NCBI GenBank assembly: GCA_023374045.1
Contig: CM041778.1
Coordinates: forward strand, 362,302,831 to 362,366,830
Reading direction: 5' to 3'
DNA: 64,000 nucleotides
Origin: Limonium bicolor
Taxonomy: Eukaryota; Streptophyta; Magnoliopsida; Caryophyllales; Plumbaginaceae
Within the stretch, counting starts at the first letter, position 1. The number at the start of each line of letters is the position of its first letter. The notes beneath the pieces are model-generated. The model worked only from the letters and a program-made list of their open reading frames with translations, made no database searches and was not told where the DNA came from. The position numbers and the translations under genes are program-made. Below are positions 1 to 10,800 of this stretch, piece after piece.

Positions 1-2621
1 CTCATTTTGTAAATCGATGAAACTACTCTCTTCCAAAGTGGGGATTTATTGGCAGCAAAGTTAAACCTCCACTTGGACAAAAAGGCCAGATTTTTAACCT
101 GCAGATCAGAGAAACCCAGCCCCCCATCTGCCTTAGGTCTAGTCATCCTCCTCCAGGAGACCGTAGTCAAGAACTTCCTCTTGTTCTTGCCCCAAAAGAA
201 CTGTCGTTGGATGGATACCAATTTCTTCCGCACCTTCGCCGGAATCACAAATAAACTAGCATAATAAAGAGGGATAGCCTCAAGGACTGACCTAAGTAGA
301 ACTGCTCTCCCAGCCTTGGACAGGCTAGAGGCTTTCCACGTCACAAGCTTAGCCTTAGTCTTCTGAATAATCGGCTCCCAAGTGGCTACTTTTCTCATAT
401 TCGTTCCCAAGGGGCAACCCAAATAGGTAGCCGGCAAGGAACCTATTTGACAATCGAAAATTTTCCCTACCATTTGCGCCTCCTCTTCCCCCACATTGAA
501 ACAATACGCCTTCGACTTTTCCATATTCAACCGTAGGCCACTCATCTCTGCAAACCCAATGAGAATTCTATGCAAGTGCACCAGCTCTCTTCTCTCAGCT
601 CTACTAAAGAGCAAAATATCATCAGCAAATTGGAGGTGGGTGACTCGCACTCTCCTTGTTCCTACCACCAAACCAGAGAAATGTTGTTTTTCCACAGCCT
701 CCTGAATCAACCAACTCAACGCCTCTGCAGTAATGACAAACAGCGAGGGCGACAACGGGTCCCCTTGTCTGAGGCCACGAGAGGGAGAGAACGGTCTAGT
801 AGGAGAACCATTCACCAGTAAGGAGATCCTTGAAGTTGTGATGCATTCTTTTAGCCAATTCCTCCAAGTAACACCAAATCCCATACACTCCATCATCTGG
901 TCAATGAAATCCCACGAGAGAGAATCATAAGCCTTTTTCAAATCGATTTTTATGACTATCCCTTTTCGCTTGGTCTTCTTCAACCAGGCTATTACCTCAT
1001 TTGCAACTAAAGGGCCCTCAAGGATATTTCTCCCCTTGACAAACCCATTCTGGGTTTCTCCAATAAGCAGCGGTAAAATGGGCCTCAGACGATTACTAAG
1101 TAACTTAGCAATTACCTTGTACATGCACCCTACCATGCTTATTGGCCTATAATCCTCAACACGAGTTGCATCCTGTTTCTTTGGGACAAGGGTTATCCAG
1201 GTGACATTCATTCCTTGTTCCAATCTTGAGGTTACGAAAAACCTCCTCACATCCTCAGCAAATCCCGCCCCTATAACATGCCACATCTTCTTGATAAACT
1301 TCATGTTGTATCCATCAAATCCTGGAGCCTTGGACCCATCACATTGCGATATCGTTTGCTTAATCTCCCCCAAAGACGGGATAGCCTCAAGCAAGGTTGC
1401 CTGCTCTACTGCAAGTGTACGGTGGGGGGAGAAGAAAGGGACAATACCTGAAGACGGCACTGCTTGAAAGAGCCCCCGGTAATATTCGACAATGTGGGCT
1501 ACGATCTCCGAAGGAGTATCTATAACTCCATTCTCAGTAAGCAAACATGTAATGAGCTTTTTCCGATAATTGATCGTGGCTCTCCTGTGAAAGTATCTGG
1601 TGTTATTGTCCTCATCTTTTATCCACCTGTCTCTGGAAAGTTGCTTCCAATTCACCTCCTTAAATCTTTCTGCTTCTTCCACCCTACTCACTGATTGGAT
1701 CCTCTCAACTTCAACTTGGCAAGACCTGTCGCCCTCTTCCATTCTCTTTTCTACCTTTCTCAGGTCCTCCTTGCACTTAAGAATCTTCTGGTCCATCTCC
1801 CCAAATACCTCTTTGTTCCATCTTCTCAAAGCCCCTTTAAGCCTCTTCAATTTATTCAAAGTTGATCCTGCATGAAGGCCCTCCCATTCTTTGGCCACGA
1901 AACTCTCAAACCCTGGATGCTCCAGCCATGAATCCAGTGATCTAAAAGGTTTCGGGCCCCAGTTGATTCTCCCCGTACTCAACACTAACATCCTGTGGTC
2001 AGATATAGACCACTCACTTGAACGCAACCTAACATCTGAATACTGGTTCAACCACTCGAGCGTCGCAAACATTCGATCAATCTTACTAAAAGACCCCCCA
2101 CCTTTCCAGGTGAATTTCGCATCTTGCAACTGAATTTCCTGCACCTGCATTTCTTCCACCCAAGCTTGGAAGTCTCTCATACCTCTCGTCTGACGTGAAG
2201 CATGAGCCGGCATTCTTTCTGTAGGACTTAGAACCTCATTGAAGTCCCCAATAAGCAAACCCTCTTGCCTCCAATTTTCCTTGGCTTGGAGAATTTCTTC
2301 GAACATTGCCCTTCTCTCCCCTACATCACAGGGGGCATAGAGCACCGTTATTGCACTTGTAACTCCTTCTTCCCTTGTTTTCACTACAATCATCAACCAT
2401 CGCGCCCCTTTTTCTACACTTCGGACCTCTACTTCCTCCTCATCCCACATTACTATTATTCCTCCGGACCTACCCTGACTAGGAACCTCATCCCAAGCTA
2501 GACTTGACTTCTTTTTCCCCCAGAAACAAGGGATTTTAACTGCTGCAGAACTACTGTGCTGAGTCTCCACAAGACCAAGAATAGATAGTTTCGATTTTAC
2601 CACATTATATAGTATGAAGAA
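1..2621 (-). CDS. LINE (plant L1-type) ORF2: AP endonuclease plus reverse transcriptase, 5'-truncated, continues past the left edge
   Basis: Read on the minus strand, one frame is open from 2621 (just after a TAA at 2624-2622) to base 1, about 873 codons. I translated nearly all of it and met no stop. The N-terminal part is an APE-type endonuclease: LGLVET (catalytic Glu) near 2570, GDFNEV near 2250 and SDHRML near 2000. The reverse transcriptase follows: APGFDGYN near 1310, DYRPIS near 1150, IDFKKAYDS near 940, GLRQGDPLSPSLF near 770 and FADD (catalytic) near 625. The left end carries the thumb or connection region. The protein nicks target DNA and primes reverse transcription on it. The usual first ~10 endonuclease residues are missing and replaced by unrelated sequence with a stop, as expected from 5' truncation. 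The 3' end, tail and any TSD lie outside the window. Assignment to LINE/L1 is secure; activity is unknown. Confidence 0.93.
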
Positions 2622-2654
2622 TTAGAGAAGTAACGCCATGAGTCATAAAAATAT

Positions 2655-3035
2655 ATGTCCGAACTTGTGTCCGAACTTAGAAATTCGGACACAAGCCGAG
2701 ACTAAAAACCAATGTCGCCCGAACATGTGTCCAAACATTGAAGTTCGAACAACATTCCGGTAAAATTCCTTACGTGGTCCGAACATGTGTCCAAACATTA
2801 ACGTTCGGACACTGGTCCTGACAATTTTTCCCTGGGCGAGTCCAAACGTTCATCCAAACATGTAAGTTCGGACCAGTGCCGAGACTTACACTCTGACTCG
2901 TCCTTGCATATTGTCCAAACATACAAGTTTGGACAGATGTTCGGACACCCCCATATATACTTCAGAAATCCAATTTCAGCTTGGGACCTGTCCGAACTTG
3001 TACGTCCGGACAGACGTTTGAACAGGTCCAAAAGT
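2655..3035. repeat. Degenerate ~60-bp tandem array of palindromes (core GTCCGAAC / GTTCGGAC)
   Basis: About six units of roughly 60-65 bp each contain an inverted repeat of the form GTCC(A/G)AAC - short loop - GTT(C/T)GGAC. The first unit has 12-bp perfect arms (CTTGTGTCCGAA / TTCGGACACAAG, 8-nt loop, 2670-2705). The fifth has 9-bp perfect arms (TGTCCAAAC / GTTTGGACA, near 2912-2940). Arms differ between units, yet pairing is largely kept. There is no coding signal. Confidence 0.85.
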
Positions 3036-3391
3036 GCAAAATCAGCTATAAAACTCCTCCATTAACATATATCAATACAATAATGTCAATTACCATTCAA
3101 TTAAGAGAAATTTCCTTGGTAAATAAGTGCCAAAACAGTTCATAAAGGTCACAGTGGAATTAAATAAATCCGAGTATTACCGCCACACCCATACCTATGG
3201 GTGTTAAGACTATCCACCAATCCATACATCTTAAAGAATAAGTTTCAAATCAAAAGACAACAATGTTTAAAATCTCAATTCCCAATTAGCAACCGTATCA
3301 ATAGATAAGCTAGTCCAACAACTATTCCTAAGTGGTGTCATGTTCCCCAATCCCCATGCCTTAGTCATCATTACTTGTGATCAGAAAATTA

Positions 3392-3396
3392 CATAC
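3392..3396. repeat. Target-site duplication CATAC (left copy)
   Basis: CATAC directly precedes the 5' LTR (3397) and recurs at 33923-33927 directly after the 3' LTR. This defines the 30.5-kb Tat element as one insertion event. Confidence 0.95.
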
Positions 3397-3765
3397 TGAA
3401 GAGGGAAAAGTATAAAGGTAAAGAAAGTAAAACGTCTGGTCGCCTGTGACCGGAAGAGATAGCCTAGAACAAGAGATATTGCTAGGCCGGACGCGTTTCC
3501 GGCCAATAGGTAGTTAGATATCTCGTTTATATGCAAATGCCAGCCTGGCAATAAGAAGAAAGTGACAGGCTGGCAACCTCCGATCTAGCGATGTAAACAT
3601 TATAAATAAAGGCACACCCCCATTAAGCGGAACGCTCAATAGACCAATACCGTCTGAGCACTCTTTTACCAAGTTCTCTCTCTCTCTTAGTTACTTTGTG
3701 TCGGAATCAGGTAAGTCGTAGGATTAGTAGAGGGACTGAGGGAAGGGAACATTCTTACCTTTTCA
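3397..3765 (+). repeat. 5' LTR of the Tat element
   Basis: 369 bp, starts TGAAGAGGG and ends CCTTTTCA, matching 33551-33922 almost base for base. It contains TATAAATAAA at 3601-3610 and several inverted repeats in U3: GCCAGCCTG / CAGGCTGGC with a 19-nt loop around 3540-3576, and a damaged GGCCGG...CCGGCC palindrome at 3485-3504. Confidence 0.96.
3601..3610 (+). promoter_or_regulatory. LTR TATA box (TATAAATAAA)
   Basis: A canonical plant TATA box in the 5' LTR, ~165 bp from its end, conserved in the 3' LTR at 33755-33764. It would set the start of the genomic RNA near 3630-3640 (inference from usual spacing). Confidence 0.75.
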
Positions 3766-3767
3766 TC

Positions 3768-3785
3768 TGGCGCCGTCTGTGGGAA
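3768..3785 (+). other. Primer binding site of the Tat element
   Basis: TGGCGCCGTCTGTGGGAA begins two bases after the 5' LTR. It starts with TGG (pairing with tRNA CCA) and is the form I associate with plant Tat-lineage elements. The exact tRNA is not certain from memory. Confidence 0.8.
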
Positions 3786-3921
3786 ACGAACAGCTCAAGA
3801 TCTTTCTTAGCAACCACGAGTCCACCGATAGTAGCCTAATTACGAATAAGAAACAATGAAACTCTGAAATTTTGGGATTGTGTCTTTTGCAGGTACAAAC
3901 AGAGAGAATACGCGTGTAGGA

Positions 3922-5325
3922 ATGGCTCCAAGAACGAGGAGAACGCCCTGATCTAATGGCGAGGCCAATGACACGGGAGCAACCGAAAACACCAGAACGG
4001 GAATCGAAGATGCAATCTCCAAACAGGCACTGGAGGAGATGCTAAAAAGCTTAGTCATAACCATTGATGAAAGAATAGTGGAGGGGAACGAAGTCTTGCA
4101 GCAAGAACTGATGCAGCAAGATGAGGAATACAAAAGAAATGGGAGGATATGACTGGAGCGCTTGAATCACTCAAGAACCGCGGTTCTGAAGCGAGCAACA
4201 GCCGGAAAAAGGAACAACCAGGGAAGACCCTAGTCATCAGTGAGGAGACCGAGGAGGACGATTCGATCGATATGACTCTTTACCCCTTCTCCGAAAAAAT
4301 CAGGAAGGCGAAACTTCCTCCTCACTTTGTTGCACCAGCAGTGGAGAAATATGATGGAACGGGGGATCCCGCTCTTCACATCAAGAGATTCATGTTTACA
4401 ATGAACACGCAAGGAATAAGTTCCCTCGCTCTTTGTAATTTGTTTCTGGGAACATTGTCCAAAAGAGCACTCAGTTGGATCTCAACAAGACCCCCACAAT
4501 CGATCTCAAGCTTCAAACAACTGACTGAAGAGTTTCAGCAATATTTTGCCGCAAGCAAGAAAATCAAAAAAGAGACAATAGAGCTAATGGACCTCAAACA
4601 GCGAAAGGGAGAGACGGTGAAAGAATTCAGTGAACGATTTCACAGACAGGTGGCGGAAATCGATGACATAGATGAAAAAATTCTAATCAAAGCTTTTGGA
4701 AACGGGCTAGCACAGCCAAGACTCGCTGGGAAGATCGCAACAAAGGCTCCAAAAACTCATGGGGAACTAGCTGAAATGATTCATGATTTTCTAAAATCAG
4801 AGGTGGCGGAAAATAAGGCCAGAGACTTGGCGAACAGCTTCAAGGTGATTAGCGATAAAAAGGGAGGACAAAATGGGAACTGTTCATCCGGCAACACATC
4901 AGGGAATTCATCTGGGGGAGGCTCAAGATACAAGCCTTATTACAAGGCCTTCCCCATCCCGTCATCATTGTCCCAAGGACCTCAATATTAGAACGCCAGA
5001 GTTGCTGTCCAGATCGATCCGGGCAGGTATGTGGCGGCGGTCAGGGAAGGATACTTACCTCCACCAAAGAAACCTCATCAAGGGGAGGTTCCGGTGGCCT
5101 TCTGCGAGTATCATGGCTGCAAGAGTCACAGAACCGCGAATTGCGCTACTCTAGCCAAGGAATTGAGAGTCATTGAAGAGGAAAAGAGAGGCAATGGGAA
5201 GCAGACGACAGGCCAACAGAGACAATATGGCAAGCAAAACACCTCTCAACATAATAATCAATTCTCCTCTCGAAATCGCCAGGAAGAAGAAGTCCACCCT
5301 GAGCTGGATCACGGCAAGTCAGTCG
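3922..5325 (+). pseudogene. gag: gag (Retrotrans_gag capsid domain plus C-terminal zinc-knuckle-like region), broken
   Basis: The likely start is ATG 3922 after a short leader. The capsid domain lies in 4149-4830, with the family pattern of PPHFV...YDGTGDP...HIKRF, LSKRALSWI, FQQYFAASK and KGETVKEFSERF. A C-terminal Cys/His motif (CEYHG...HRTANC) near 5100-5145 is the nucleic-acid-binding part. Gag coats genomic RNA in the virus-like particle. Breaks: TGA at 3949 (tenth codon), a one-base frameshift between about 4135 and 4149, and TAG at 4989 after which the same frame resumes. The frame is shared with protease across the putative intron that follows. Confidence 0.9.
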
Positions 5326-5556
5326 GTATGATCACATGTCTGTGAAGGGGCAAAGAGGTTTTTTGTCTTTTTAGTATTAGGCATATTGGGATAGGCTCTG
5401 TCGTGCCAAGAATAAAGCAGAAATTGCGTAATTGACGCCCTTTACTTTCAGGAAAAATATATGCTGTAAAAACAAACCTTCTGGTAATTTTCTTCCGGAA
5501 AGAATAAAAATCTAATAAACTTTTCCTCTTAAGCAAATTCACAGGTCTCTTTTCAG
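5326..5556 (+). other. Candidate 231-nt intron between gag and protease
   Basis: Begins GTATGATC and ends TTCTCTTTTCAG, is AT-rich, contains in-frame stops (for example TGA 5343), and interrupts the gag-pro reading at a point where both flanks are phase 1. Its length is a multiple of three. Removing it joins gag to protease in one frame. An insertion or degenerate spacer is the alternative. Introns are known in the related Ogre elements, but between protease and RT. Confidence 0.5.
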
Positions 5557-6404
5557 AGGTGGGACCATTGACTCCAAACGAAAGAAAGAGGCATATTCAT
5601 GCGGTACATCAGGAACTCCCAGAAAGAAAGGTTGCCAAGCGAGAAAGTCTTCCCCCAATTTTCTTTACGGACGAAGATGAAGATGGGGTGTTATATCCTC
5701 ACAACGATCCACTTGTCATTCGAGCGCAAGTAAATGACAGGATGATGGAAGGAATCTTAATAGATAGCGGAGCTGGGGCGAACGTCATATCAGCCGAAGC
5801 AGTTAAAAAACTGGAAGTACCAGAAGGTAAAATCAAGCCATACTCAGTCGTCCTCGGGGGCTTCGTTGGGGGCGTTTCTACCAGGTCTTCAGGGAGTATA
5901 GACTTCACCATAACATTAGGGCAGGGAGACGAGCGAAGAACTGAAAAGCTTACAGCTTTCATCGTACCAGGACTTTCCGGATACAACATGTATCTCGGTC
6001 GACCAGGGATTAATGCTTTCAAAGCGATATGCAGCACTCACCATCTAAAAATGAAGTATTTAACCAAAGCTGGAAAGGTGGTAACCATAAGGGGGAGCCA
6101 AAGAATGGCTCGAATCTGCGAGGTTCGCATCATGGAAGGTATGCCGGAAGGAGAAATGGTCAAAACGGTGGGATCAGATAAAGAATTCAAAGGAAAGTTA
6201 CCCCTCCCACCAGAGCCAGATCAAAGCACAGAAGGCTGTGGAACTTCTAAGGATTCACCAAGAGAGGTACACTTAAAAACGGACCCTTTCAAATTTTTTA
6301 AAATAGGGAATGCATTCGGCAGTGGAGAACAAACTCACCTAATGAGATTCCTGGAAAAAAAAGGGCAACTTTCGCCTGGAGTACGGACGAGATGCCCGGA
6401 ATAG
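5557..6404 (+). pseudogene. pro: Aspartic protease region of pol
   Basis: A retroviral-type aspartic protease that cleaves Gag-Pol. The active-site loop is IDSGAGANVI near 5760-5790, where D-S-G is the catalytic triad, preceded by the HNDPLVI stretch and followed by YNMYLGRPG and AICSTHHLKMKY, all typical of Tat/gypsy proteases. The domain itself is uninterrupted. Its frame ends at 6404, but the reverse transcriptase is in another frame. The switch is needed at a run of eight A's (6355-6362), so a one-base indel there is the likely lesion rather than programmed shifting. Confidence 0.9.
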
Positions 6405-7789
6405 ACCGAAGCGTTATCCGGCATGACCTGCGGGTAGATCCGAAGCACCCGGCCATCCGGCAAAGGAGAAGAATAATAGGGGAAGAAAGGGACCTTGCGG
6501 CACGCACTGAGGTACAAAAGCTGCTCAAAGCCGGATTCATCAGAGAAGTGTCTTACCCCAAGTGGCTAGCCAACGTTGTAATGGTTAAGAAATCAAATGG
6601 CAAATGGAGGATGTGTGTGGATTTCACGGATCTGAACAAAGCATGTCCTAAAGACTTTTATCCACTGCCATCAATAGATAGACTGGCCGTCTCAACTGCT
6701 CAAAGTTCTGTCTTGAGTTTCTTGGACGCATTCTCAGGATACAATCAAATAAGGATGAATGAAGAAGATTCGGAAAAAACATCTTTCATTACCTCGGCCG
6801 GAACCTTTTGCTATAGAGTGATGCCTTTCGGATTAAAAAATGCGGGAGCAACCTTCCAAAGAATGATAGACAAAGTATTCAAACAACAATTAGCCCGGAA
6901 TGTGGAAGCGTACGTTGATGATATTGTGGTAAGAAGTAATTCATGGGGGCAGCACATGAAAGACCTGAAAGAAACCTTTAACACTCTGGACAAATACCAA
7001 ATCAAGCTAAATCCGGAAAAATGTGTGTTTGGAGTTACAAAAGGAAAGTTCTTAGGCTTCATCGTCGGGCAAAGAGGGATCGAGGTAGATCCCGAAAAAA
7101 CCCAGGCAATCCTTGATCTATTGCCACCAACAAATATTAAAGATGTGCAAGCATTGAATGGAAGACTCACGGCCTTGGGAAGATTCTGTTCAAAGCTCCA
7201 AGAAAAGTCAATACCATTCTTCAATGTTCTAAGGAAAAACAGGAAATTCCAGTGGGGTCAAGAATGTATAGAAGCCTTTGAAAGGACCAAAGAAATGCTC
7301 AAAGAGCTACCTAAATTAGGTGTTCCTGCGCCTGGCCAAGACTTGTATCTCTATCTATCTGCCACGGACTGGGCGATGGCGGCTGTGCTAATAATGGAGG
7401 AGGAGGAAAAGGAGATACTAGTATATTATACCGGAAAAATCCTAACCCCAGCAGAAAGCCGGTATACCAACATTGAAAAAATCTTATTCGCATTAGTTGT
7501 TGCATCTCGAAAACTCCGGCCTTATTTTCAGTCACACCGAATATTCGTTAGAACAAATTGGCCTCTAAAGCAGATAGCAAACAACCCAAATGCATCTGGA
7601 CGAATGGTGAGTTGGACTGTCGAGCTCACCCAGTATGAAATCCACTTCCTTCCTCGGACAGCTATAAAAGCACAGGCCTTGGCATACTTCATAACCGAAA
7701 CAACCTTCGCCCAAAAGCAAAGAGAGCCCACAAACCCACATGTCATCCTAGTTGATGGGGCTCGATGCAAGACTGGGGCTGGAGCCTGA
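6393..7789 (+). pseudogene. pol: Reverse transcriptase plus gypsy RNase H region of pol
   Basis: RT motifs in order: KWLANVVMVKKSNGKWRMC near 6565-6620, DFTDLNKACPKD near 6620-6655, FLDAFSGYNQI near 6720-6750, MPFGLKNAGATFQ near 6820-6855 and the catalytic YVDD near 6912-6924. The gypsy-type RNase H follows at about 7320-7690, with SATDWAMAAVL and YTNIEK. The usual third Asp before the PL motif appears as Asn (RTNWPLKQI), so this copy of the domain may be catalytically defective. The frame stops at TGA 7787-7789, where the family usually has Trp, and continues in the same frame afterwards, which fits a single nonsense mutation. Confidence 0.93.
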
Positions 7790-8578
7790 ATAGTAGTCCA
7801 AACGCCGGATGGGAGAACTCTTAACTTTGCGTTCCGGTTAGAGTTTGAGGTAACAAATAACGAAGCAGAGTATAAGGCTCTCATACAGGGTTTGGAAATC
7901 ACCACTGCCTTGGGGGCAACAGGTTTTTCTTATAATAAAACAATAGCTTCCATTTGTGTCCTTATAAACTTTTCATGTACCTCTAAAAAGGGAGGAAATG
8001 GAGCTTATCTCTTTATTCCTTATGCAGAATTGGAAATATACTCAGATTCAATGTTGGTGGCACGACAAAACGATAATATTTATGAGGTCAAGGAGGAAAA
8101 ACTTGGGAAATACTTGGCCAAAGTCCAAGAGACAAAGGCAAACTTTCATAAATGCGAGTTAAGGCATCTTCCCCGAGCAGAAAACGTAGAAGCTGATGCG
8201 TTGGCTAAATTGGCCAGTATGGCCGAAAGAATGCCTAGTAAAGTCTGGATGGAGATAAAAGCAAACTCAAGTTTGGAAGAGGTCCGAATGTGCACCGTTG
8301 AATCGGACGCAGTAACCAAATCTTGGATGACGCCCATTATCGAATACATACAAACCGGAAGCTTACCACAAGATGAAAAAGAGGCGGCAAGAGCAAAGCG
8401 AAGGGCATCATCTTTCTTCCTAGAACAAGGCCAGCTCTACAAAAGATCATTCGCAAGACCAGCACTTAAGTGTGTCACCATAGAAGAAGGAGCAAGGCTC
8501 ATGGAAGAGCTACATGAGGGGACCTGCGGAAACCACCAAGGGGAGAGGGCAATAGTTCACAAAATCCTAAGGCTATGA
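7790..8578 (+). pseudogene. Second (archaeal-like) RNase H region of pol, with an internal putative intron, and integrase zinc-binding start
   Basis: In frame with the RT. The four acidic positions of an RNase H are visible: LVDGAR just before the stop at 7787, NNEAEY near 7856, IYSDSM near 8035 and EADALAKLAS near 8190. This extra RNase H following the gypsy RNase H defines the Tat lineage. The domain is split between its second and third acidic residue by a 105-nt insert (7923-8027). From ~8500 the HH half of the integrase HHCC zinc finger begins (ELHEGTCGNH). A TGA at 8576-8578 breaks the frame before the YYW motif. Confidence 0.85.
7923..8027 (+). other. Candidate 105-nt intron inside the second RNase H (3n length, no in-frame stop)
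   Basis: Starts GTTTTTCTT after CAACAG and ends with a pyrimidine-rich tract CTCTTTATTCCTTATGCAG. Flanks are phase 1 on both sides. Its removal restores the normal spacing between the NNEAEY helix and the strand bearing IYSDS. The insert has no stop in the pol frame, so unspliced RNA would also stay open, with 35 extra residues. Confidence 0.6.
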
Positions 8579-9544
8579 TACTATTGGCTGAGAATGAGGG
8601 AGCACTCAGAGGAATACATACAAAAATGTATCAAGTGTCAGGAACACGGGCACAAAATACATAATCCCCCAGCCACGCAAAAGGCCATACTATCCCCGAT
8701 TCCATTTGCCATGTGGGGATTAGATATTGTTGGACCTTTCCCGGAAGCATCTCCCGGAAGGTACAAGTTCATCTATGTGGCCATTGATTACTTCACTAAA
8801 TGGGTAGAAGCAATGCCAACAATATCAATTACCGCAAGAAAGTCACAAGACTTTATTTGGAAGTATGTGGTTTGTAGATTCGGAATCCCAAAGATAATAG
8901 TAACAGATAATGGAGCCCAGTTCAATTGCAGTAGCTTCCGAACATTCTGTGAAGAATGGAAGATCGATCTAAGGTTCGCGTCAGTCGCTTATCCGCAAGC
9001 GAACGGCCAGGTAGAAAATGCGAATGGACAAATCGTCAAAGCTATAAAAAGAAAGTTGGGCAACAAGAAAGGAAGATGGGCGGAATTGCTACCTCAGGTT
9101 CTCTGGTCCTATAGAACAACTGAAAAAGGACCAACTAGAGAAACTCCATATAGATTGACCTATGGTCTAGAAGCAATTGTTCCGGCTGAGATTATAGTCC
9201 CATCAATTAGGTGGGAATCCTATGATGAGGAGAATAACAGTGAAGGGGTAAAAGATAGCCTTGATTTACTTGAAGAAACTATAGTCATGGCTCAAGTCAA
9301 GATGGAAAGGGATAAGGCAAAGGTAGAGAGATACTTTAACCAAAGAGCAAGAGAAAGAAGTTTCGCTCCAGGCGAACTGGTCCTTCGGGAGGTAAAACAG
9401 CCAAAGAAATTAGAGCCCCAATGGGAGGGACCATTTATAATACAACAGCGAACTGGGCGAGCCTCATACCGCCTGAAAAACAGTGAAGGATACGAATTGC
9501 CTCACTCTTGGCATGCTGAGTTCCTTAAAAAGTTTTATGTGTAA
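8579..9544 (+). pseudogene. int: Integrase region of pol
   Basis: Same frame as the RT, open from 8579 to the natural stop at 9542-9544. It carries the CC half of the zinc finger (CIKCQ near 8625), then the DDE core: WGLDIVGPF (first Asp near 8720), VTDNGAQF (second Asp near 8905) and QANGQVENANG (Glu near 9013). KWVEAMP and LWSYRTT are also typical. The C-terminal part (PGELVLREV, WEGPFII, LPHSWHAEFLKKFYV) is complete. The enzyme joins element DNA to the host. The domain is intact, but translation from upstream is blocked by the TGAs at 7787 and 8576. Confidence 0.93.
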
Positions 9545-9597
9545 AAACATTTTTACAAAATCAATAAAATGAGGTATTCTTTGGAACAAAGTTTTTT

Positions 9598-9952
9598 CTT
9601 GAAATGTACCATCCGGCCAGCGTGCCTACAGGCTATCATGCCTTGAAATGTACCATCCGGCCAGCGTGCCTACAGGCTATCATGCCTTGAAATGTACCAT
9701 CCGGCCAGCGTGCCTACAGGCTATCATGCCTTGAAATGTACCATCCGGCCAGCGTGCCTACAAGCTATCACGCCTTGAAATGTACCATCCGGCCAGCGTG
9801 CCTACAGGCTATCATGCCTTGAAATGTACCATCCGGCCAGCGTGCCTACAGGCTAACATGCCTTGAAATGTACCATCCGGCCAGCGTGCCTACAGGCTAT
9901 CATGCCTTGAAATGTATCATCTGGCCGGTGTGCCTACAGGCTTCCGTGCCTA
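9598..9952 (+). repeat. 44-bp tandem repeat, 8 copies
   Basis: The unit begins CTTGAAATGTACCATCCGGC and repeats at 9598, 9642, 9686, 9730, 9774, 9818, 9862 and 9906. Most copies are identical and the last is diverged. It sits between the integrase stop and the end of the antisense gene. Tandem repeats in this untranslated region are known in Tat/Ogre elements. There are no unique spacers, so it is not CRISPR-like. Confidence 0.95.
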
Positions 9953-10254
9953 GAAAGAATCATACGAATCGGTATAGCAAGTAATGCCTAAATGCATTGT
10001 TAAGAGTAAAACTGAATAAAGGCGTAAGAGCTCTTTGTATAACAAAAGGGGAACGCAAAACATTTGGAAATCCGGTCGCTCCGGATAAAACCAAATGAAA
10101 AATACATATAACAAATGCGTAACAAGTAATCTAAACCGGTCGAGAGTACAAAAGCAGTAACAGAGTCAAAAGCACTAAATAATTACCGAAGTCATGACCC
10201 AAAATACACCTATACAAGGCCTCTACACTAAAAACCAGTCTTCCTAAAAAACGT
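9953..10254. other. Spacer between the two convergent genes of the Tat element
   Basis: About 300 bp without coding signs. It is the likely 3'-UTR region for both the sense pol transcript and the convergent antisense gene. I see no clear terminator. Confidence 0.4.
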
Positions 10255-10800
10255 CTATTCTTGAGCAGGCTTTTTTGCAGCTGACCCTTCGGCCGGATGG
10301 GACACGCTCTCTTGAGAATTAGATCTTCCAACGGCCTGATGAGGGCTCGCAACCCCTTGGCGCATACCACTGTCGGGGGGGAAGGAGGCCTGACCAGGCC
10401 CGAAGAACGTTTCACCAGGGAGACGGCCGAACCTCTCAAAATCCTCAAAGAAATTGCTCTTCTGAGCAACTCTGTCAAACTTCAACTCACTATACAAGTC
10501 GTCATCCAGAACTTCTCCTTTCTTCAAGAAGTACCTGGAAATGGTCTGACGGCAAACGTTGGTAATCTTCCGGCTCTAGGAGCCGAAAAGCCTCTTTCAA
10601 ATAGGCAATGATGGTGCCCTGCTTCTTCAGCTCCTCTTGGGTCTGACGGGCATAGGCCGTATGCTTGGCAACTTCCCCTTCAAGCTGCAAGACCTGGGCT
10701 CGATAAAGGTCACGTTGAGAGCCCATGGCAGAGAGTTCCTCGTTTAATTTATCAACGCGGTTGCTGAGTTTCTCAACGTGTCTTAAAAGGTTTTCAGAAT
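10255..10800 (-). pseudogene. Antisense gene (aORF), exon 5: coiled-coil and C-terminus
   Basis: Minus strand, downstream of a putative intron (10801-10887). It begins with a heptad-rich stretch (ENLLRHVEKLSNRVDKLNEEL) continuing the coiled coil of exon 4, then a segment ending SELKFDRVAQKSNFF...ERFGRLPGE and a Gly/Ser/Pro-rich tail, with a stop at 10255-10257. A one-base frameshift between about 10530 and 10600 separates the two halves. It looks structural or interaction-prone; no catalytic motif is visible. Confidence 0.6.

Larger units (their letters stand above)
2641..3396 (-). mobile_element. LTR-A fragment, distal part (old Ty3/gypsy-like LTR, minus orientation)
   Basis: This piece and 33923-35056 are one LTR split by the 30.5-kb Tat element: joining across the CATAC duplication gives continuous sequence. 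The other piece ends in GGGTATTTCA, the same terminus (minus strand TGAAATACCC) as LARD-C and LARD-D. The part here holds an array of palindromes (2655-3035) and then ~360 bp of AT-rich sequence without coding signs. Its left end was lost at the LINE junction near 2620-2640, so the LTR's 3' end and primer site are not visible. Membership in the C/D superfamily is inferred from the terminus and architecture, not from close sequence identity. Confidence 0.6.

Noticed and set aside
570..2133. Series of plus-strand frames over the LINE
   Set aside because: Shadows of the open minus-strand endonuclease-RT frame.
6340..6404. Programmed ribosomal frameshift between protease and RT
   Set aside because: The switch falls at a run of eight A's in an element already carrying other random lesions; a simple indel explains it. 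Relatives would be needed to claim otherwise.
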